NCBI GenBank assembly: GCA_016704445.1
Contig: JADJAE010000029.1
Location: 52,487 to 116,486 of the forward strand
Length of the DNA: 64,000 nt
Source of the DNA: Deltaproteobacteria bacterium
GTDB lineage: Bacteria; Myxococcota_A; Polyangia; Polyangiales; Ga0077539
Direction of reading: 5' to 3'
Below the pieces are notes generated by a model. That model was not told the origin of the DNA, ran no database searches, and saw only the letters and a list, made by a program, of their open reading frames with translations. The translations under genes and the position numbers were made by a program. This document shows positions 1 through 8,399 of the stretch, piece after piece (position 1 is the stretch's first letter; each line of letters begins with the position of its first letter).

Positions 1-248
1 TCAATCGAAGTGGCAACGTCTCGGCCGTCACCGCCAGCTCCGAGAGCACCTCACGCCGCCATCGGCAGCGCGTCGCATCGAGCGCGTCCTTCGCAAACTG
101 ATCGAACGGCGACGCCACGACCCGAGCACAGAGCGCGGCGCGTGCCAGCAAGACCCATCGTAGAACGCAGTCCGATGCGGGTGGCGGCGGGTGGCGGCGG
201 GGCGGCGGTACGCCTCGACCAACGGCGTGAACCCCACCAGCTCGCCGG
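1..248 (-). other. Downstream flank of macB; possible partial CDS running off the left edge
   Basis: No confident gene. On the minus strand the frame ending at base 2 reads as protein-like over about 50 codons (includes ASPFDQFAKDALDA and WRREVLSELAV), but the only in-frame start I can see is a TTG near 150. Two other frames are also open. It could be the 5' part of a gene continuing beyond the window, or just GC-rich non-coding sequence. Confidence 0.25.
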
Positions 249-2300
249 TCACTCCCGCCGGAGCGCCACGATGGGGTCGAGCCTCGCGGCCGAGCGCGCC
301 GGGAAGAACCCGAAGATCACCCCGATGCCGCCGGAGACGGCCATCGAGAGCGCCGCGATGTCGGGGCGAAACCCCACGCTGAACTCCGTCAGCCGCCCCA
401 CCAGCAGGCTCGCGACGATGCCGACGCCGATGCCCGCCACGCCGCCGATCACCGCCAGCGTCGTCGCCTCGATCAAGAACTGCGCGAGGATGTCCCGCCC
501 GCGCGCCCCGATCGCCAGGCGGATGCCGATCTCCCGGGTGCGCTCGGTCACCGAGACCAGCATGATGTTCATGACCCCGATGCCGCCCACGAGGAGCGAG
601 ATCGACGCGACCACCATGAGCAGCGCCGACACGATGGCCGTCTGCTCGTTGAAGGCGCTGGTGAGGTCGGACAGGTTGCTCACGCCGAAGTTGTCCTCGG
701 CGCCAGGACGGATGCGATGCCGCTGGCGCAGCAGCAGGGTGATCGAGTCCTGCGCCCGGCGCAGCACGTCGGGGCCCCGCGCAGTCACCATGATCGAGTT
801 CACCTGGTTGTTGGGCATCCGGGTGATGCCCGCGCGAAACGAGCTGATCGGCATGACGACCGTGTCGTCGTTGTCCTGGCCGAAGCCCGACTGACCCTTG
901 CGGGCCAGCACCGCCACCACGGTGCACGGCATCTGCCCGACGCGGATCTCACTCCCGATCGGGTCGGTGCCGCCGAAGAGGCCCTGGCGCACCGTCTCTC
1001 CGATGGCGCAAGCCGGGGCCCGGGAGCGCACCTCCTCGTCGGTCCAGAGCGCGCCGAGCGAGGCGGACCAGCTACGGACGGTGAAGAAGCCCGCGGTGGT
1101 CCCGGTGACGCGCGTCGAGACGTTGCGCTCCCCGGCCACCACCTGCGCGCCCGACGCCACCGTCGCCGCCACCGTCGCCACCGTCGGAACCTCCCGTGCG
1201 ATCGCCTCCGCGTCCTCGTCCGTCAGCGACACCGCCGTGCCCTGCGCCGAGCGCACCCCGCCCGTGCGCATGCCCGCGGGCATCACCACCAGGAGGTTCA
1301 CCCCCAGCGTGGTCATCTGCGCCTGCATCTTCTCCTGCGCCCCCACGCCCAGGGCGTTGGTGGTCACCACCGCCGCGATGCCGATGAGGATCCCCAGCGC
1401 CGTCAGCGACGCCCTCAGCTTGGCGCGCACCAGCGAGCGCAGCGCGAGGCGAAACGCCATCAGCCAGTTGAGGCCTCCTCCCGCGGCGCTCTCCACCGGC
1501 GCGCGCGCGGTGATCTCCGCCCCCGAGGCGTCCACCCTCCACGGCTCGGCCCCCGCCGGGGCCTTGGCGCGCCTCGGCTCGGCCACCAGCTCGTCGGACA
1601 GGATGAGCCCGTCCTTCACCGTCACGATGCGCGAGGCGCAGTGGGCCACGTCGGACTCGTGCGTGACCATCACGATGGTCAACCCTCGCTCCCGGTTGAG
1701 CCACTGGAGCATCGCCAGCACCTCGTCCGTCGTTCGCGAGTCGAGGTTGCCCGTGGGCTCGTCGGCGAGCAGCACCTCGGGCTCGGTCACCAGCGCGCGG
1801 GCGATGGCGACCCGCTGCTGCTGTCCGCCGGAGAGCTGCGACGGGGTGTTGGCGAGGCGGTCGCCCAGGCCCACGAGCTCGAGCGAGCGCCTGGCCCGCT
1901 CGTGGCGCTCCTCGCTGGAGATGCCGAGGTAGACCAGGGGCATCTCGACGTTCTCCATCGCCGAGGTGCGGGGCAGCAGGTTGAAGCCCTGGAAGATGAA
2001 CCCGATGAGCTCGCTGCGGACCATCGCCCGCTGGTCGGCGTCGAGCACCGACACGTCGTGACCCGCGAGCAGGTACGAGCCCGCGGTCGGCCGATCGAGG
2101 CAGCCGATGATGTTCATGAGCGTGCTCTTGCCCGACCCGGAGGCCCCGATGATGGCCACGAACTGCCCCCTCGGGACATCGAGCGACACGCCCCCCAGCG
2201 CCAGCACCGAGACCTCCCCGGAGTCGTACTGCTTCTCGATGCCCTGCAGCGAGAGCACCGGCCCCTCCGCGGCCGCGTCCGCCTCCGTAGCAGCCGCCAT
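249..2300 (-). CDS. macB: MacB-like ABC transporter, fused ATPase-permease
   Basis: Inner-membrane ABC exporter subunit of the MacB type, 683 aa (E. coli MacB 648). The N-terminal ATPase has Walker A GASGSGKST (about 52-60), signature LSGGQQQ (about 153) and Walker B VLLADEPTG (about 175). A first membrane helix follows at about 280-305, then a periplasmic MacB_PCD domain and three C-terminal helices from about 560, ending in the usual LDPIVALRRE tail. The start ATG overlaps the stop of the upstream macA-like gene (TGATG), so the two are translationally coupled. The family exports macrolides, siderophores, lipopeptides or lipoproteins; the substrate cannot be told here, and no TolC gene is in view. 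Confidence 0.93.
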   Translation of the reverse strand: MAAATEADAAAEGPVLSLQGIEKQYDSGEVSVLALGGVSLDVPRGQFVAIIGASGSGKSTLMNIIGCLDRPTAGSYLLAGHDVSVLDADQRAMVRSELIGFIFQGFNLLPRTSAMENVEMPLVYLGISSEERHERARRSLELVGLGDRLANTPSQLSGGQQQRVAIARALVTEPEVLLADEPTGNLDSRTTDEVLAMLQWLNRERGLTIVMVTHESDVAHCASRIVTVKDGLILSDELVAEPRRAKAPAGAEPWRVDASGAEITARAPVESAAGGGLNWLMAFRLALRSLVRAKLRASLTALGILIGIAAVVTTNALGVGAQEKMQAQMTTLGVNLLVVMPAGMRTGGVRSAQGTAVSLTDEDAEAIAREVPTVATVAATVASGAQVVAGERNVSTRVTGTTAGFFTVRSWSASLGALWTDEEVRSRAPACAIGETVRQGLFGGTDPIGSEIRVGQMPCTVVAVLARKGQSGFGQDNDDTVVMPISSFRAGITRMPNNQVNSIMVTARGPDVLRRAQDSITLLLRQRHRIRPGAEDNFGVSNLSDLTSAFNEQTAIVSALLMVVASISLLVGGIGVMNIMLVSVTERTREIGIRLAIGARGRDILAQFLIEATTLAVIGGVAGIGVGIVASLLVGRLTEFSVGFRPDIAALSMAVSGGIGVIFGFFPARSAARLDPIVALRRE

Positions 2301-3700
2301 CAGAACACCCTCGGAGGCCGCGGCCCCTGGGTGCTGGACCTGCCCGCCGCGCTCGGGGCGCCGGTGGCGTCGGTCTCGTCGACCACCACCAGGGCCCCCT
2401 CGCTCAGCTCGGCGGCGGTCACCTCGGTGTAGATCCCGTCGGTGAGCCCCACCCTCACGGGAACCCGCACCGCGCTCGTGCCCCGCAGCACGTACACCCC
2501 GCCGCGATCGCCCGCTCCCCCGCGAGACCCTCGACCGCCGCCTCTCCCCGAGGCGACCCCGCCGTCGCCCCCGCGGCCGGCGTCTCCCCAGGCCCTGGCC
2601 CTGAGCCCCGGCGCGGCCCCTGTGTCGGTCCCTGCGTCGGCGCCGGCGACCGCGCTCGGGCGGTAGCGCAGCGCGGCGTTGGGGACGCGCAGCACGCCGG
2701 GGTGGTGCGAGGTGACGGCGGTGACCGTCGCGGTCATCCCCGGGCGAAGCCGCGACTGCGGGTTGGCGACGTCGATCACGGCCTGGTAGGTGACCACGCC
2801 GCTGGTGGTGGTGGGCGTGATGCGAAGCTCTCGCACCGTCCCTCGAAACTCGTCGCGGGGGAAGGCGTCGACCCGCGCGGAGGCCTCCATCCCCTCGGTG
2901 AGCTTGCCGATGTTGGCCTCGTCCACGTTGGCGATGACCCTCATCTGCGTGAGGTCGTTGTCGATGATGAAGAGCGTCGGGGTCTGGAGGCTCGCCGCCA
3001 CGGTCTGCCCGGGGTCGACCGAGCGCGTCGCCACGATGCCGTCGATGGGGGCCAGGATGCGGGTGTACGTGAGGTTGGTGCGCGCCACCTCCAGGGTCGC
3101 GGTGGCCTGCTGGATCTCGGCGCTCGCCACCCCGACGGTCGCTCTCGCCGAGTCCCGGGTGGCCTGCGCCGAGTCGACGTCGACCTGGGCGTTGAGCCCC
3201 TGGGCACGGAGCGCCGTGGCGCGCACGAGGTTGCGCTCGGCCAGGGTGAGGTCGGCGCGGCGCTGCACCAGCACCGCCCTGGCGGAGGCGAGGGAGGCCC
3301 GCGCCTGCGCCTCCTGGGCGCGGTAGGGGGTGGGGTCGAGCTCGGCGAGCAGGTCGCCCTGGCGCACCCGGCTGTTGAAGTCGACAGCGACCCGGGTGAC
3401 CCGGCCGCTGATCTGGGCGCCGACCTGCACCTCCAGCACCGGGCGCACCGTACCGGTCGCGCGCACCGTCTCGGTGAGGTCGCCTCGGGTGATCGGCGCC
3501 GTGAGGTAGCGGGGCACGGCGGTGGCGGCCTTGCGACGCACCGTCACCACCGCGACGCCCGCGGCCACGGCGACGAGGGCGATCACGGCGAGGATCCACC
3601 ACGGGCGGCGCTTCGCGCGCAGTCGCCCCAGCGAGGCGCTGCGGGCAGGGCTCTGGGGCGCGGCGGGGGGCGGAGCGGGAGTGACCATCGCCCAGAACAT
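2300..3700 (-). CDS. macA: MacA/HlyD-type periplasmic adaptor protein
   Basis: Membrane-fusion adaptor that would link the MacB-like pump to an outer-membrane channel, 466 aa. One N-terminal membrane anchor (about 33-53, WILAVIALVAVAAGVAVV) is followed by a lipoyl/barrel-sandwich half (VQVGAQISGRVTRVAVD), an alpha-helical hairpin rich in Ala/Arg (about 120-210), the second half-lipoyl (YTRILAPIDGIV) and a beta-barrel. A Gly/Arg-rich insert at about 365-405 is unusual for the family. ATG 3700 is used; the ATG four codons later is an alternative. It is the first gene of the pair and diverges from the phosphopantetheinyl transferase gene. Confidence 0.9.
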   Translation of the reverse strand: MFWAMVTPAPPPAAPQSPARSASLGRLRAKRRPWWILAVIALVAVAAGVAVVTVRRKAATAVPRYLTAPITRGDLTETVRATGTVRPVLEVQVGAQISGRVTRVAVDFNSRVRQGDLLAELDPTPYRAQEAQARASLASARAVLVQRRADLTLAERNLVRATALRAQGLNAQVDVDSAQATRDSARATVGVASAEIQQATATLEVARTNLTYTRILAPIDGIVATRSVDPGQTVAASLQTPTLFIIDNDLTQMRVIANVDEANIGKLTEGMEASARVDAFPRDEFRGTVRELRITPTTTSGVVTYQAVIDVANPQSRLRPGMTATVTAVTSHHPGVLRVPNAALRYRPSAVAGADAGTDTGAAPGLRARAWGDAGRGGDGGVASGRGGGRGSRGGAGDRGGVYVLRGTSAVRVPVRVGLTDGIYTEVTAAELSEGALVVVDETDATGAPSAAGRSSTQGPRPPRVF

Positions 3701-3794
3701 AGTCGTCGCTTCGGCGGATGGCCGACGAGAGTCTCGGCCCTGGCGACGAATCGGAGCCCCGCGGACGAGGCTCCGCTATACCCCGTCGACGCCG

Positions 3795-4562
3795 ATGTCC
3801 GACGACGCTGCACCGCTGCTGGCGCTGCCCTCCGACGAGGCCCACCTGTGGCTTCTCGACCCGGCGGCCTGGGACATCCCCGCCCTCTCCGACCGGCTGC
3901 GCTCATGGCTGAGCCCCGACGAGGCCGCCCGGATGGACCGCTACCTCTTCCTTCGCCACCGCCACGAGTACCTCGCGACGCGCGCCCTCTGCCGGGCCGT
4001 GCTCTCCCGCTACGCTCCGGTCGACCCTTCGGCGTGGCGCTTTCGGGCGAACCGCTGGGGCCGCCCGGAGGTGGACTCCCCGGAGATGGCGTGGCTGCGC
4101 TTCAACCTCTCCAACGCCGACGGGATGCTGGCCTGCCTGGTCGCTCGGGAGCGCGAGGTGGGCGTGGACGTGGAGGACACCGCGCGCGAGGTCGACGTGC
4201 TCTCGACCGCGGCGCACGTCTTCGCCCCCTCGGAGATCGCGGCCCTACGGCGCCAGCGCCACGACGCGCACCGGGCGCGCTTCTTCCACTACTGGACCTT
4301 GAAGGAGTCCTACATCAAGGCCCGGGGGATGGGCCTCGCGCTCCCGCTCGACCGCTTCGCCTTCGAGCTCGACGAGGGCGACGGCGAGGCGCGCATCGTC
4401 ATCGACCCCTCCCTGGGCGACGAGTCCGGGGCGTGGCAGTTCGCCCGGCTGCGACCGACCCCGCGGCACCAGGTGGCGGTCGCGCTGCGCCGTGGGGCGG
4501 AGCCCGATCTGTGCGTGGTGGTGAGGGAGGCCTCCGGGCTCCTCGATCAGGCCTTGCGGTAG
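3795..4562 (+). CDS. 4'-phosphopantetheinyl transferase, Sfp type
   Basis: Transfers 4'-phosphopantetheine from CoA to a conserved Ser of carrier domains (NRPS, PKS or fatty-acid ACP), 255 aa, cytoplasmic. The Mg-binding motif GVDVED (about 122-127) and the downstream WTLKESYIKARG helix (about 168-179) carry the expected Asp, Glu and Lys residues, and RFRANRWGRPEV matches the N-terminal lobe. The ATG at 3795 gives a protein beginning MSDDAAPLL; the open frame extends further upstream but would overlap the macA promoter. No NRPS or PKS gene is in the window, so its partner must be elsewhere. It overlaps the next gene tail to tail by 16 bp. Confidence 0.9.
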   Translation: MSDDAAPLLALPSDEAHLWLLDPAAWDIPALSDRLRSWLSPDEAARMDRYLFLRHRHEYLATRALCRAVLSRYAPVDPSAWRFRANRWGRPEVDSPEMAWLRFNLSNADGMLACLVAREREVGVDVEDTAREVDVLSTAAHVFAPSEIAALRRQRHDAHRARFFHYWTLKESYIKARGMGLALPLDRFAFELDEGDGEARIVIDPSLGDESGAWQFARLRPTPRHQVAVALRRGAEPDLCVVVREASGLLDQALR

Positions 4563-4774
4563 TAGATCAGCCCGTTGCGACGGAGGGCGCTCACCCTGCC
4601 GCTCACCATCAACAGGGTCAGGAAGATGATGGCGTCGGGCTCATCGCCCCCGATCTCCTCAACGATCTGTCGTGAGGAGAACTCCTGGTAGGGATATTCA
4701 TTCAACAAGGCGAGCACGCGGGCGCTGTACTCAGCCCTCCGCCCCCGCGGAGGGCAGCTTCGTCGAACCGCCAT
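4547..4774 (-). CDS. Small hypothetical protein, winged-helix-like
   Basis: 75 aa, not recognised. The sequence alternates helix-like stretches (RRAEYSARVLALLNEYP, SSRQIVEEIG) with a C-terminal strand pair (GRVSALRRNGLIYYRK), a pattern like a small winged helix-turn-helix domain. Conserved-looking codon use and low Ala/Arg bias support a real gene. It is convergent with the phosphopantetheinyl transferase gene and overlaps its last 16 bases. A role in DNA binding is only a guess. Confidence 0.6.
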   Translation of the reverse strand: MAVRRSCPPRGRRAEYSARVLALLNEYPYQEFSSRQIVEEIGGDEPDAIIFLTLLMVSGRVSALRRNGLIYYRKA

Positions 4775-4846
4775 GGATTCCCTCTCTGTTGAGTATGGAT
4801 TGTGGCTTCAAAGCCCGCGCAGAGCGTAACCACTCCCATCAGGGTG

Positions 4847-5224
4847 TCACCGGCCGCGGTCGCGCGGGAGCATCGAGACGCTGTACTTCTCCGAGCGGCG
4901 CGTCACGAGGCTGCGGGCCACCTCGCGCCGGTCGGCCGCGGCCAGCAGGGCCAGGAGCTGCGCCTCGGTCACCGTGTCTCCCTCTCCCTCTCCCTCTGCT
5001 TCGGGCCACGCGGGCGTGTCCGCGAAGGGCGCCGCGCCCGCCACGGCCATCAGCTGCGCCGCCTCCTGGAGGAGCTGCCGGTGCGCCTCGCGGAGCATCG
5101 GAACCAGGGGCTCCCCGTCGTTGATGTGTCGATGAAGCGCGGCGCGCACCCTCGGCGACTGCATCGCCAGCGCGTCCATGATCACCGGAACGGATACCCG
5201 CCGCGGTTCCTCCTCGTGGTCCAT
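4847..5224 (-). CDS. Hypothetical protein
   Basis: 125 aa with no recognised family. It is mostly helical (ALHRHINDGEPLVPMLREAH, EAQLLALLAAADRREVARSL) with an acidic Glu/Gly linker at about 75-84. A longer open frame on the same strand overlaps it in another register but reads as Arg/Gly-rich shadow sequence. Soluble, with no signal peptide. It lies 48 bp downstream of the L,D-transpeptidase gene on the same strand and may be co-transcribed with it. Confidence 0.55.
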   Translation of the reverse strand: MDHEEEPRRVSVPVIMDALAMQSPRVRAALHRHINDGEPLVPMLREAHRQLLQEAAQLMAVAGAAPFADTPAWPEAEGEGEGDTVTEAQLLALLAAADRREVARSLVTRRSEKYSVSMLPRDRGR

Positions 5225-5272
5225 CTACTCCACCTGCGTCCGGCGGGAGCGGCGTCAACTGTCGCAGGTCGC

Positions 5273-6970
5273 TCAGTGCTGAGGGATGCGAACGGGTCCG
5301 CCGCGGGTGCCCAGCGGCTGCTCGTCGTAGTGGACGTAGACCCTCGTGCCGGGGCGCTGCGCGTCGGCGTAGGCGCCGCTCCAGCCCGAGGGGACGTGCG
5401 GCTCGGTCCAGTGATAGAACCAGCGGGCGTCCGGGGGGCTCATGTTGACGCAGCCGTGAGAGCGGGCGGCGCCGAAGCCGTTGTGCCAGAAGGCCCCGTG
5501 AAGCGCGAAGGAGCCCTCGAAGTACATCACCCAGGGGACGTCATCGATGCTGTACGGGCCGTCGTTGGCGCTGTTGCCATCCATGGTGGTGGCGACGTGC
5601 TTCGACAGGATGCGGAAGCCGCCCTGCACGGTCTCGTAGTTCTCGTCGGGGTTGCTGCGGCTGCGCCGACCGGTGCTCACCACGCTCACATAGACGGGCC
5701 TCGCGCCCTCGTAGGCCACCACGCTCTGGCGGTCGAGGTTGACGTCGATCCACTTCTCCTCCGGGGTCGAGAGGTCCGCCGGGGGATCGCGCCGGGTCAC
5801 CACCCGCACCTGCCTCGCCCGCACGAAGCTGCCATCGAGGGCCCGGTGGTACTGCTCCCCGCCGACGGTGACCGCGGGCTCGTCCGCGAGCTCGACGACC
5901 GCGAGCCGGGCGACCCGCCCCACGGGCGCCATGGTCCGTCCTCGGGAGCGGTAGGTCGAAGCCCCCGCTCCCATCGCGAAGGCGATCGGAAGGCGCCGCG
6001 GCTCGTCGAGCGCCACGCCCTGAAACTGCCCCGTCTCCCCCAGCGGGGTGAGCGCGCTCGAACGCACGTAGCCGCCGGTCTGGGTGTGCCAGTAGCTGGT
6101 TCCGTCGGGGCTGCGGTCCTCTCGGTGCAGCGAGACGTACATCCCCGGCAGCACGCGTCGCTGGAGCGGGCTCCCGACGACACCCAGCAGGTCTTCGAGG
6201 CGCACCCCGCCCGCGTCCTGGGAGGGAGGGTTGAAGCGCCCCTGCTCGAAGGCGCTCAGGTCGTCTGCTGAGGGCAGCCTGCGAAACACCGGCGAGGGGC
6301 GGTTGGCCCGCCCATAGGCGAAGGGCATCGCCGCGCCGAGGTCCGGAGGATCAGGCAGCCGGGAGGCGAGGGGATGATCGGCCAGGGTGGCGCTGAGCAC
6401 CGCCAGCGAGCCGACGCACACGAAGCCCCCGCCCTCGACCTCGTACCAGCCCGCGCCCGTCACCCCGCGCCTCGCCGGGCATCCCGAGCGCCCGACGGGA
6501 CCGCGCACCACCGCGACCGTGCCGCCCGCGCGGACGTAGCCGATCCAGCGGGCGTTGGGGCGAGGGGCCTCGACGACGCCGGTGCGCCAGCCGAGGGCGG
6601 TGATGGTCGTGGGCGCTCCCGCGTCGGCGGATGCGTCGGTGGATGCGTCGGTGGATGCGTCGGCGCTGGCGTCGGTGGATGCGTCGGGATCGTCGCTCCC
6701 TCCATCGAGCGCTGCGTCGCCGGCGTCGTAGGCCTCGGGGGCTCCGGCGTCTTCGGGATCCGGTTCGAGGGCCGACCCTCCAGCGTCTTCGTCGGCGCGA
6801 GGCGCGCGGTTGGGGTCCACCGGGAGGGCGATGGCTTCGACGGCGGTGGCCGCGGCGTCGTAGGGCTGGGTCGCCCGCTCCCAGAGCGAGTCGAGGTCGC
6901 TGCACCCCAGGGACATCGCGGCCGCGAGCGCGAGAAGCCTTGGCGATCGGGGGGGAGGGGAGGTGCTCAT
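5273..6970 (-). CDS. L,D-transpeptidase (YkuD) lipoprotein
   Basis: Predicted outer-membrane or periplasmic lipoprotein, 565 aa. Starting at ATG 6970 gives a short signal peptide with lipobox SLGC, so this start is preferred over one 18 codons upstream. A disordered Asp/Ala/Ser tract with imperfect DAST/DASA repeats (about 85-135) acts as a linker. The C-terminal YkuD domain (about 395-550) shows HGAFWHNGFG and the catalytic SHGCVNM, whose Cys would attack a meso-diaminopimelate L,D bond in peptidoglycan. The family cross-links peptidoglycan or attaches outer-membrane lipoproteins to it. The central region (about 150-390) is probably SH3-like repeats and is not assigned. Confidence 0.85.
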   Translation of the reverse strand: MSTSPPPRSPRLLALAAAMSLGCSDLDSLWERATQPYDAAATAVEAIALPVDPNRAPRADEDAGGSALEPDPEDAGAPEAYDAGDAALDGGSDDPDASTDASADASTDASTDASADAGAPTTITALGWRTGVVEAPRPNARWIGYVRAGGTVAVVRGPVGRSGCPARRGVTGAGWYEVEGGGFVCVGSLAVLSATLADHPLASRLPDPPDLGAAMPFAYGRANRPSPVFRRLPSADDLSAFEQGRFNPPSQDAGGVRLEDLLGVVGSPLQRRVLPGMYVSLHREDRSPDGTSYWHTQTGGYVRSSALTPLGETGQFQGVALDEPRRLPIAFAMGAGASTYRSRGRTMAPVGRVARLAVVELADEPAVTVGGEQYHRALDGSFVRARQVRVVTRRDPPADLSTPEEKWIDVNLDRQSVVAYEGARPVYVSVVSTGRRSRSNPDENYETVQGGFRILSKHVATTMDGNSANDGPYSIDDVPWVMYFEGSFALHGAFWHNGFGAARSHGCVNMSPPDARWFYHWTEPHVPSGWSGAYADAQRPGTRVYVHYDEQPLGTRGGPVRIPQH

Positions 6971-7057
6971 GGCGGCAGCGACGAGGGCCACCGCGCTAGC
7001 ACGCTGGTTGGACGAAGACCGCATTCCTGCCGACGAGGCCTTTGGAGCCTGGGGGCC

Positions 7058-7597
7058 CTACGACCCCTCTCGCGAGAGCAGCGCCCGCTTGCGCTCGACG
7101 CCCCAGCGGTAGCCCGCCAGGGTCCCGTCGCTGCGGACGGCGCGGTGGCAGGGGACCACCACCGCCAGCGGGTTCGCCGCGCAGGCCCCCGCGACGGCGC
7201 GCACCGCGCTGGGGCGGCCGAGGCGTCGGGCGAGGTCCGTATAGCTGGCGGTCGACCCCGCCGGGATCTCCCTCAGCGCCTCCCACACGCTCCGTCGAAA
7301 GGCCGTGCCCCCGGCGTCGATCGCGATCGGCTGCGCGACGCGAGGCGACTCGATGAGCGCGATCACCCTCGAGAGGGGATCGTCGGCCGAGGCCTCCACC
7401 GCGACCAGCGAGGCCCCCGGGAGGCGGGCCTGAAGGTCATGGGTGAGCTCCGCCCGATCGTCTCCGAGCAGCACGGCGCGGACACCCCGATCGGTCCATG
7501 CCACGAGGGCGAGGCCGAGGGAGCAGCGACCCACGGCGACCCTTACCAGGGAGTCCTGCCGGGGGGAGGGATGGGCGACGGAGGGATGGGTGTTCAT
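7058..7597 (-). CDS. ogt: Methylated-DNA--[protein]-cysteine S-methyltransferase
   Basis: Suicidal repair of O6-alkylguanine (and O4-alkylthymine), 179 aa, close to Ogt/Ada-C length. The C-terminal DNA-binding/active-site domain shows GTAFRRSVWEALREIPAG, the Arg-finger region RPSAVRAVAGACAANP and the acceptor-Cys motif VVPCHRAV (about 148-155), then GYRWGVERKRALL. The N-terminal about 90 residues form the small ribonuclease-like domain. A later Met could shorten the first 15 residues. Single gene, 73 bp upstream of the L,D-transpeptidase reading frame. Confidence 0.93.
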   Translation of the reverse strand: MNTHPSVAHPSPRQDSLVRVAVGRCSLGLALVAWTDRGVRAVLLGDDRAELTHDLQARLPGASLVAVEASADDPLSRVIALIESPRVAQPIAIDAGGTAFRRSVWEALREIPAGSTASYTDLARRLGRPSAVRAVAGACAANPLAVVVPCHRAVRSDGTLAGYRWGVERKRALLSREGS

Positions 7598-7661
7598 GGC
7601 GGCCTCGGAGGAGACTATCGCGCAGCTACGCCACCCTTCACCTCTGGCAGCGCCCTTGAGC

Positions 7662-8312
7662 TCAGATGAGCCCGCGACGCATCGCCGCGAGCACCGCCTC
7701 GGTCTTGGTGCCGACCTCCAGCTTCGCGTAGGTCGACCGGACGTAGCTGCGCACCGTGTTCTCGGTGATGCCCAGCGCGGTGCCGGCGGTGGCGTAGCTG
7801 TGGCCCTGGGCGAAGAGCGAGAGCACCCGGCGCTCGGCCTCGGTGAGCAGGGCCTCGGCGGGCCCGTCTTCCTCCGAGCGCACCCGCGCGATCACCGCCC
7901 TCGCCGCCGCGGGCGAGAGGGGCATGCGACCCGCGAGGCAGTCTTCGAGGGCTGATCCGAGCCTCGCGGCGAGCTCCTCCTTCAGCAGGTAGCCCGAGGC
8001 CCCCGCGCGTATCGCCGAGAGCACTCGCTCGGGCGCCTCGTCGACCGTGAGCACCAGCGAGACCACCGGGGGGACGGCCTCCGAGAGCGCGGCCAGCAGC
8101 GAGATTCCGCAGCCGTCGGGCAGCGCGAGGTCGACCACCGCCGCGGTGAAGCGCCCACGAGCGAGCGCCGAGCGAGCGCCCTCGAGGGTCGCCACGGGGG
8201 TCACCACCCACCCGAGAGACGCCGCCTCCTCGGTGATCAGCGCGCGAATCCTCGGATCGTCCTCGACCACCAGCAGCCGGCGAGCCTCCAGCTCATGCGA
8301 CACCACCGTCAT
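7662..8312 (-). CDS. NarL/FixJ-family response regulator
   Basis: Two-component output protein, 216 aa. The receiver domain (about 12-125) has the acidic pair VVEDD, phospho-acceptor Asp in VVDLALPDG, Thr in VLTVDE and Lys in GYLLKEE. The LuxR-type helix-turn-helix follows (about 150-210: LTEAERRVLSLFAQG, GITENTVRSYVRSTYAKL). ATG 8312 is chosen because the 26 extra upstream codons would be promoter sequence shared with kup, from which it diverges with 87 bp between. No kinase gene is adjacent. The target genes are unknown; autoregulation or control of kup is possible. Confidence 0.88.
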   Translation of the reverse strand: MTVVSHELEARRLLVVEDDPRIRALITEEAASLGWVVTPVATLEGARSALARGRFTAAVVDLALPDGCGISLLAALSEAVPPVVSLVLTVDEAPERVLSAIRAGASGYLLKEELAARLGSALEDCLAGRMPLSPAAARAVIARVRSEEDGPAEALLTEAERRVLSLFAQGHSYATAGTALGITENTVRSYVRSTYAKLEVGTKTEAVLAAMRRGLI

Positions 8313-8399
8313 CGTGCGGCGAGTGTACCGCATCGAGGGCGATCGCCGCGAGGGACCCTGTTCTCCCGGGGCGCGGACAGGCGTACACATCGCCCCTCC

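Noticed and set aside
249..3845. One 1,198-codon minus-strand open frame across macB and macA
   Set aside because: Only the part after ATG 2300 reads as MacB; the rest is an out-of-frame shadow of the adaptor gene.
4839..5258. 139-codon minus-strand open frame overlapping the 125-aa gene
   Set aside because: Arg/Gly/Ala-rich shadow composition; the other frame has balanced composition.
6630..6715. Tandem DNA repeat in the L,D-transpeptidase gene as a mobile or regulatory repeat
   Set aside because: It is the in-frame DAST/DASA linker of the protein, a common low-complexity feature.
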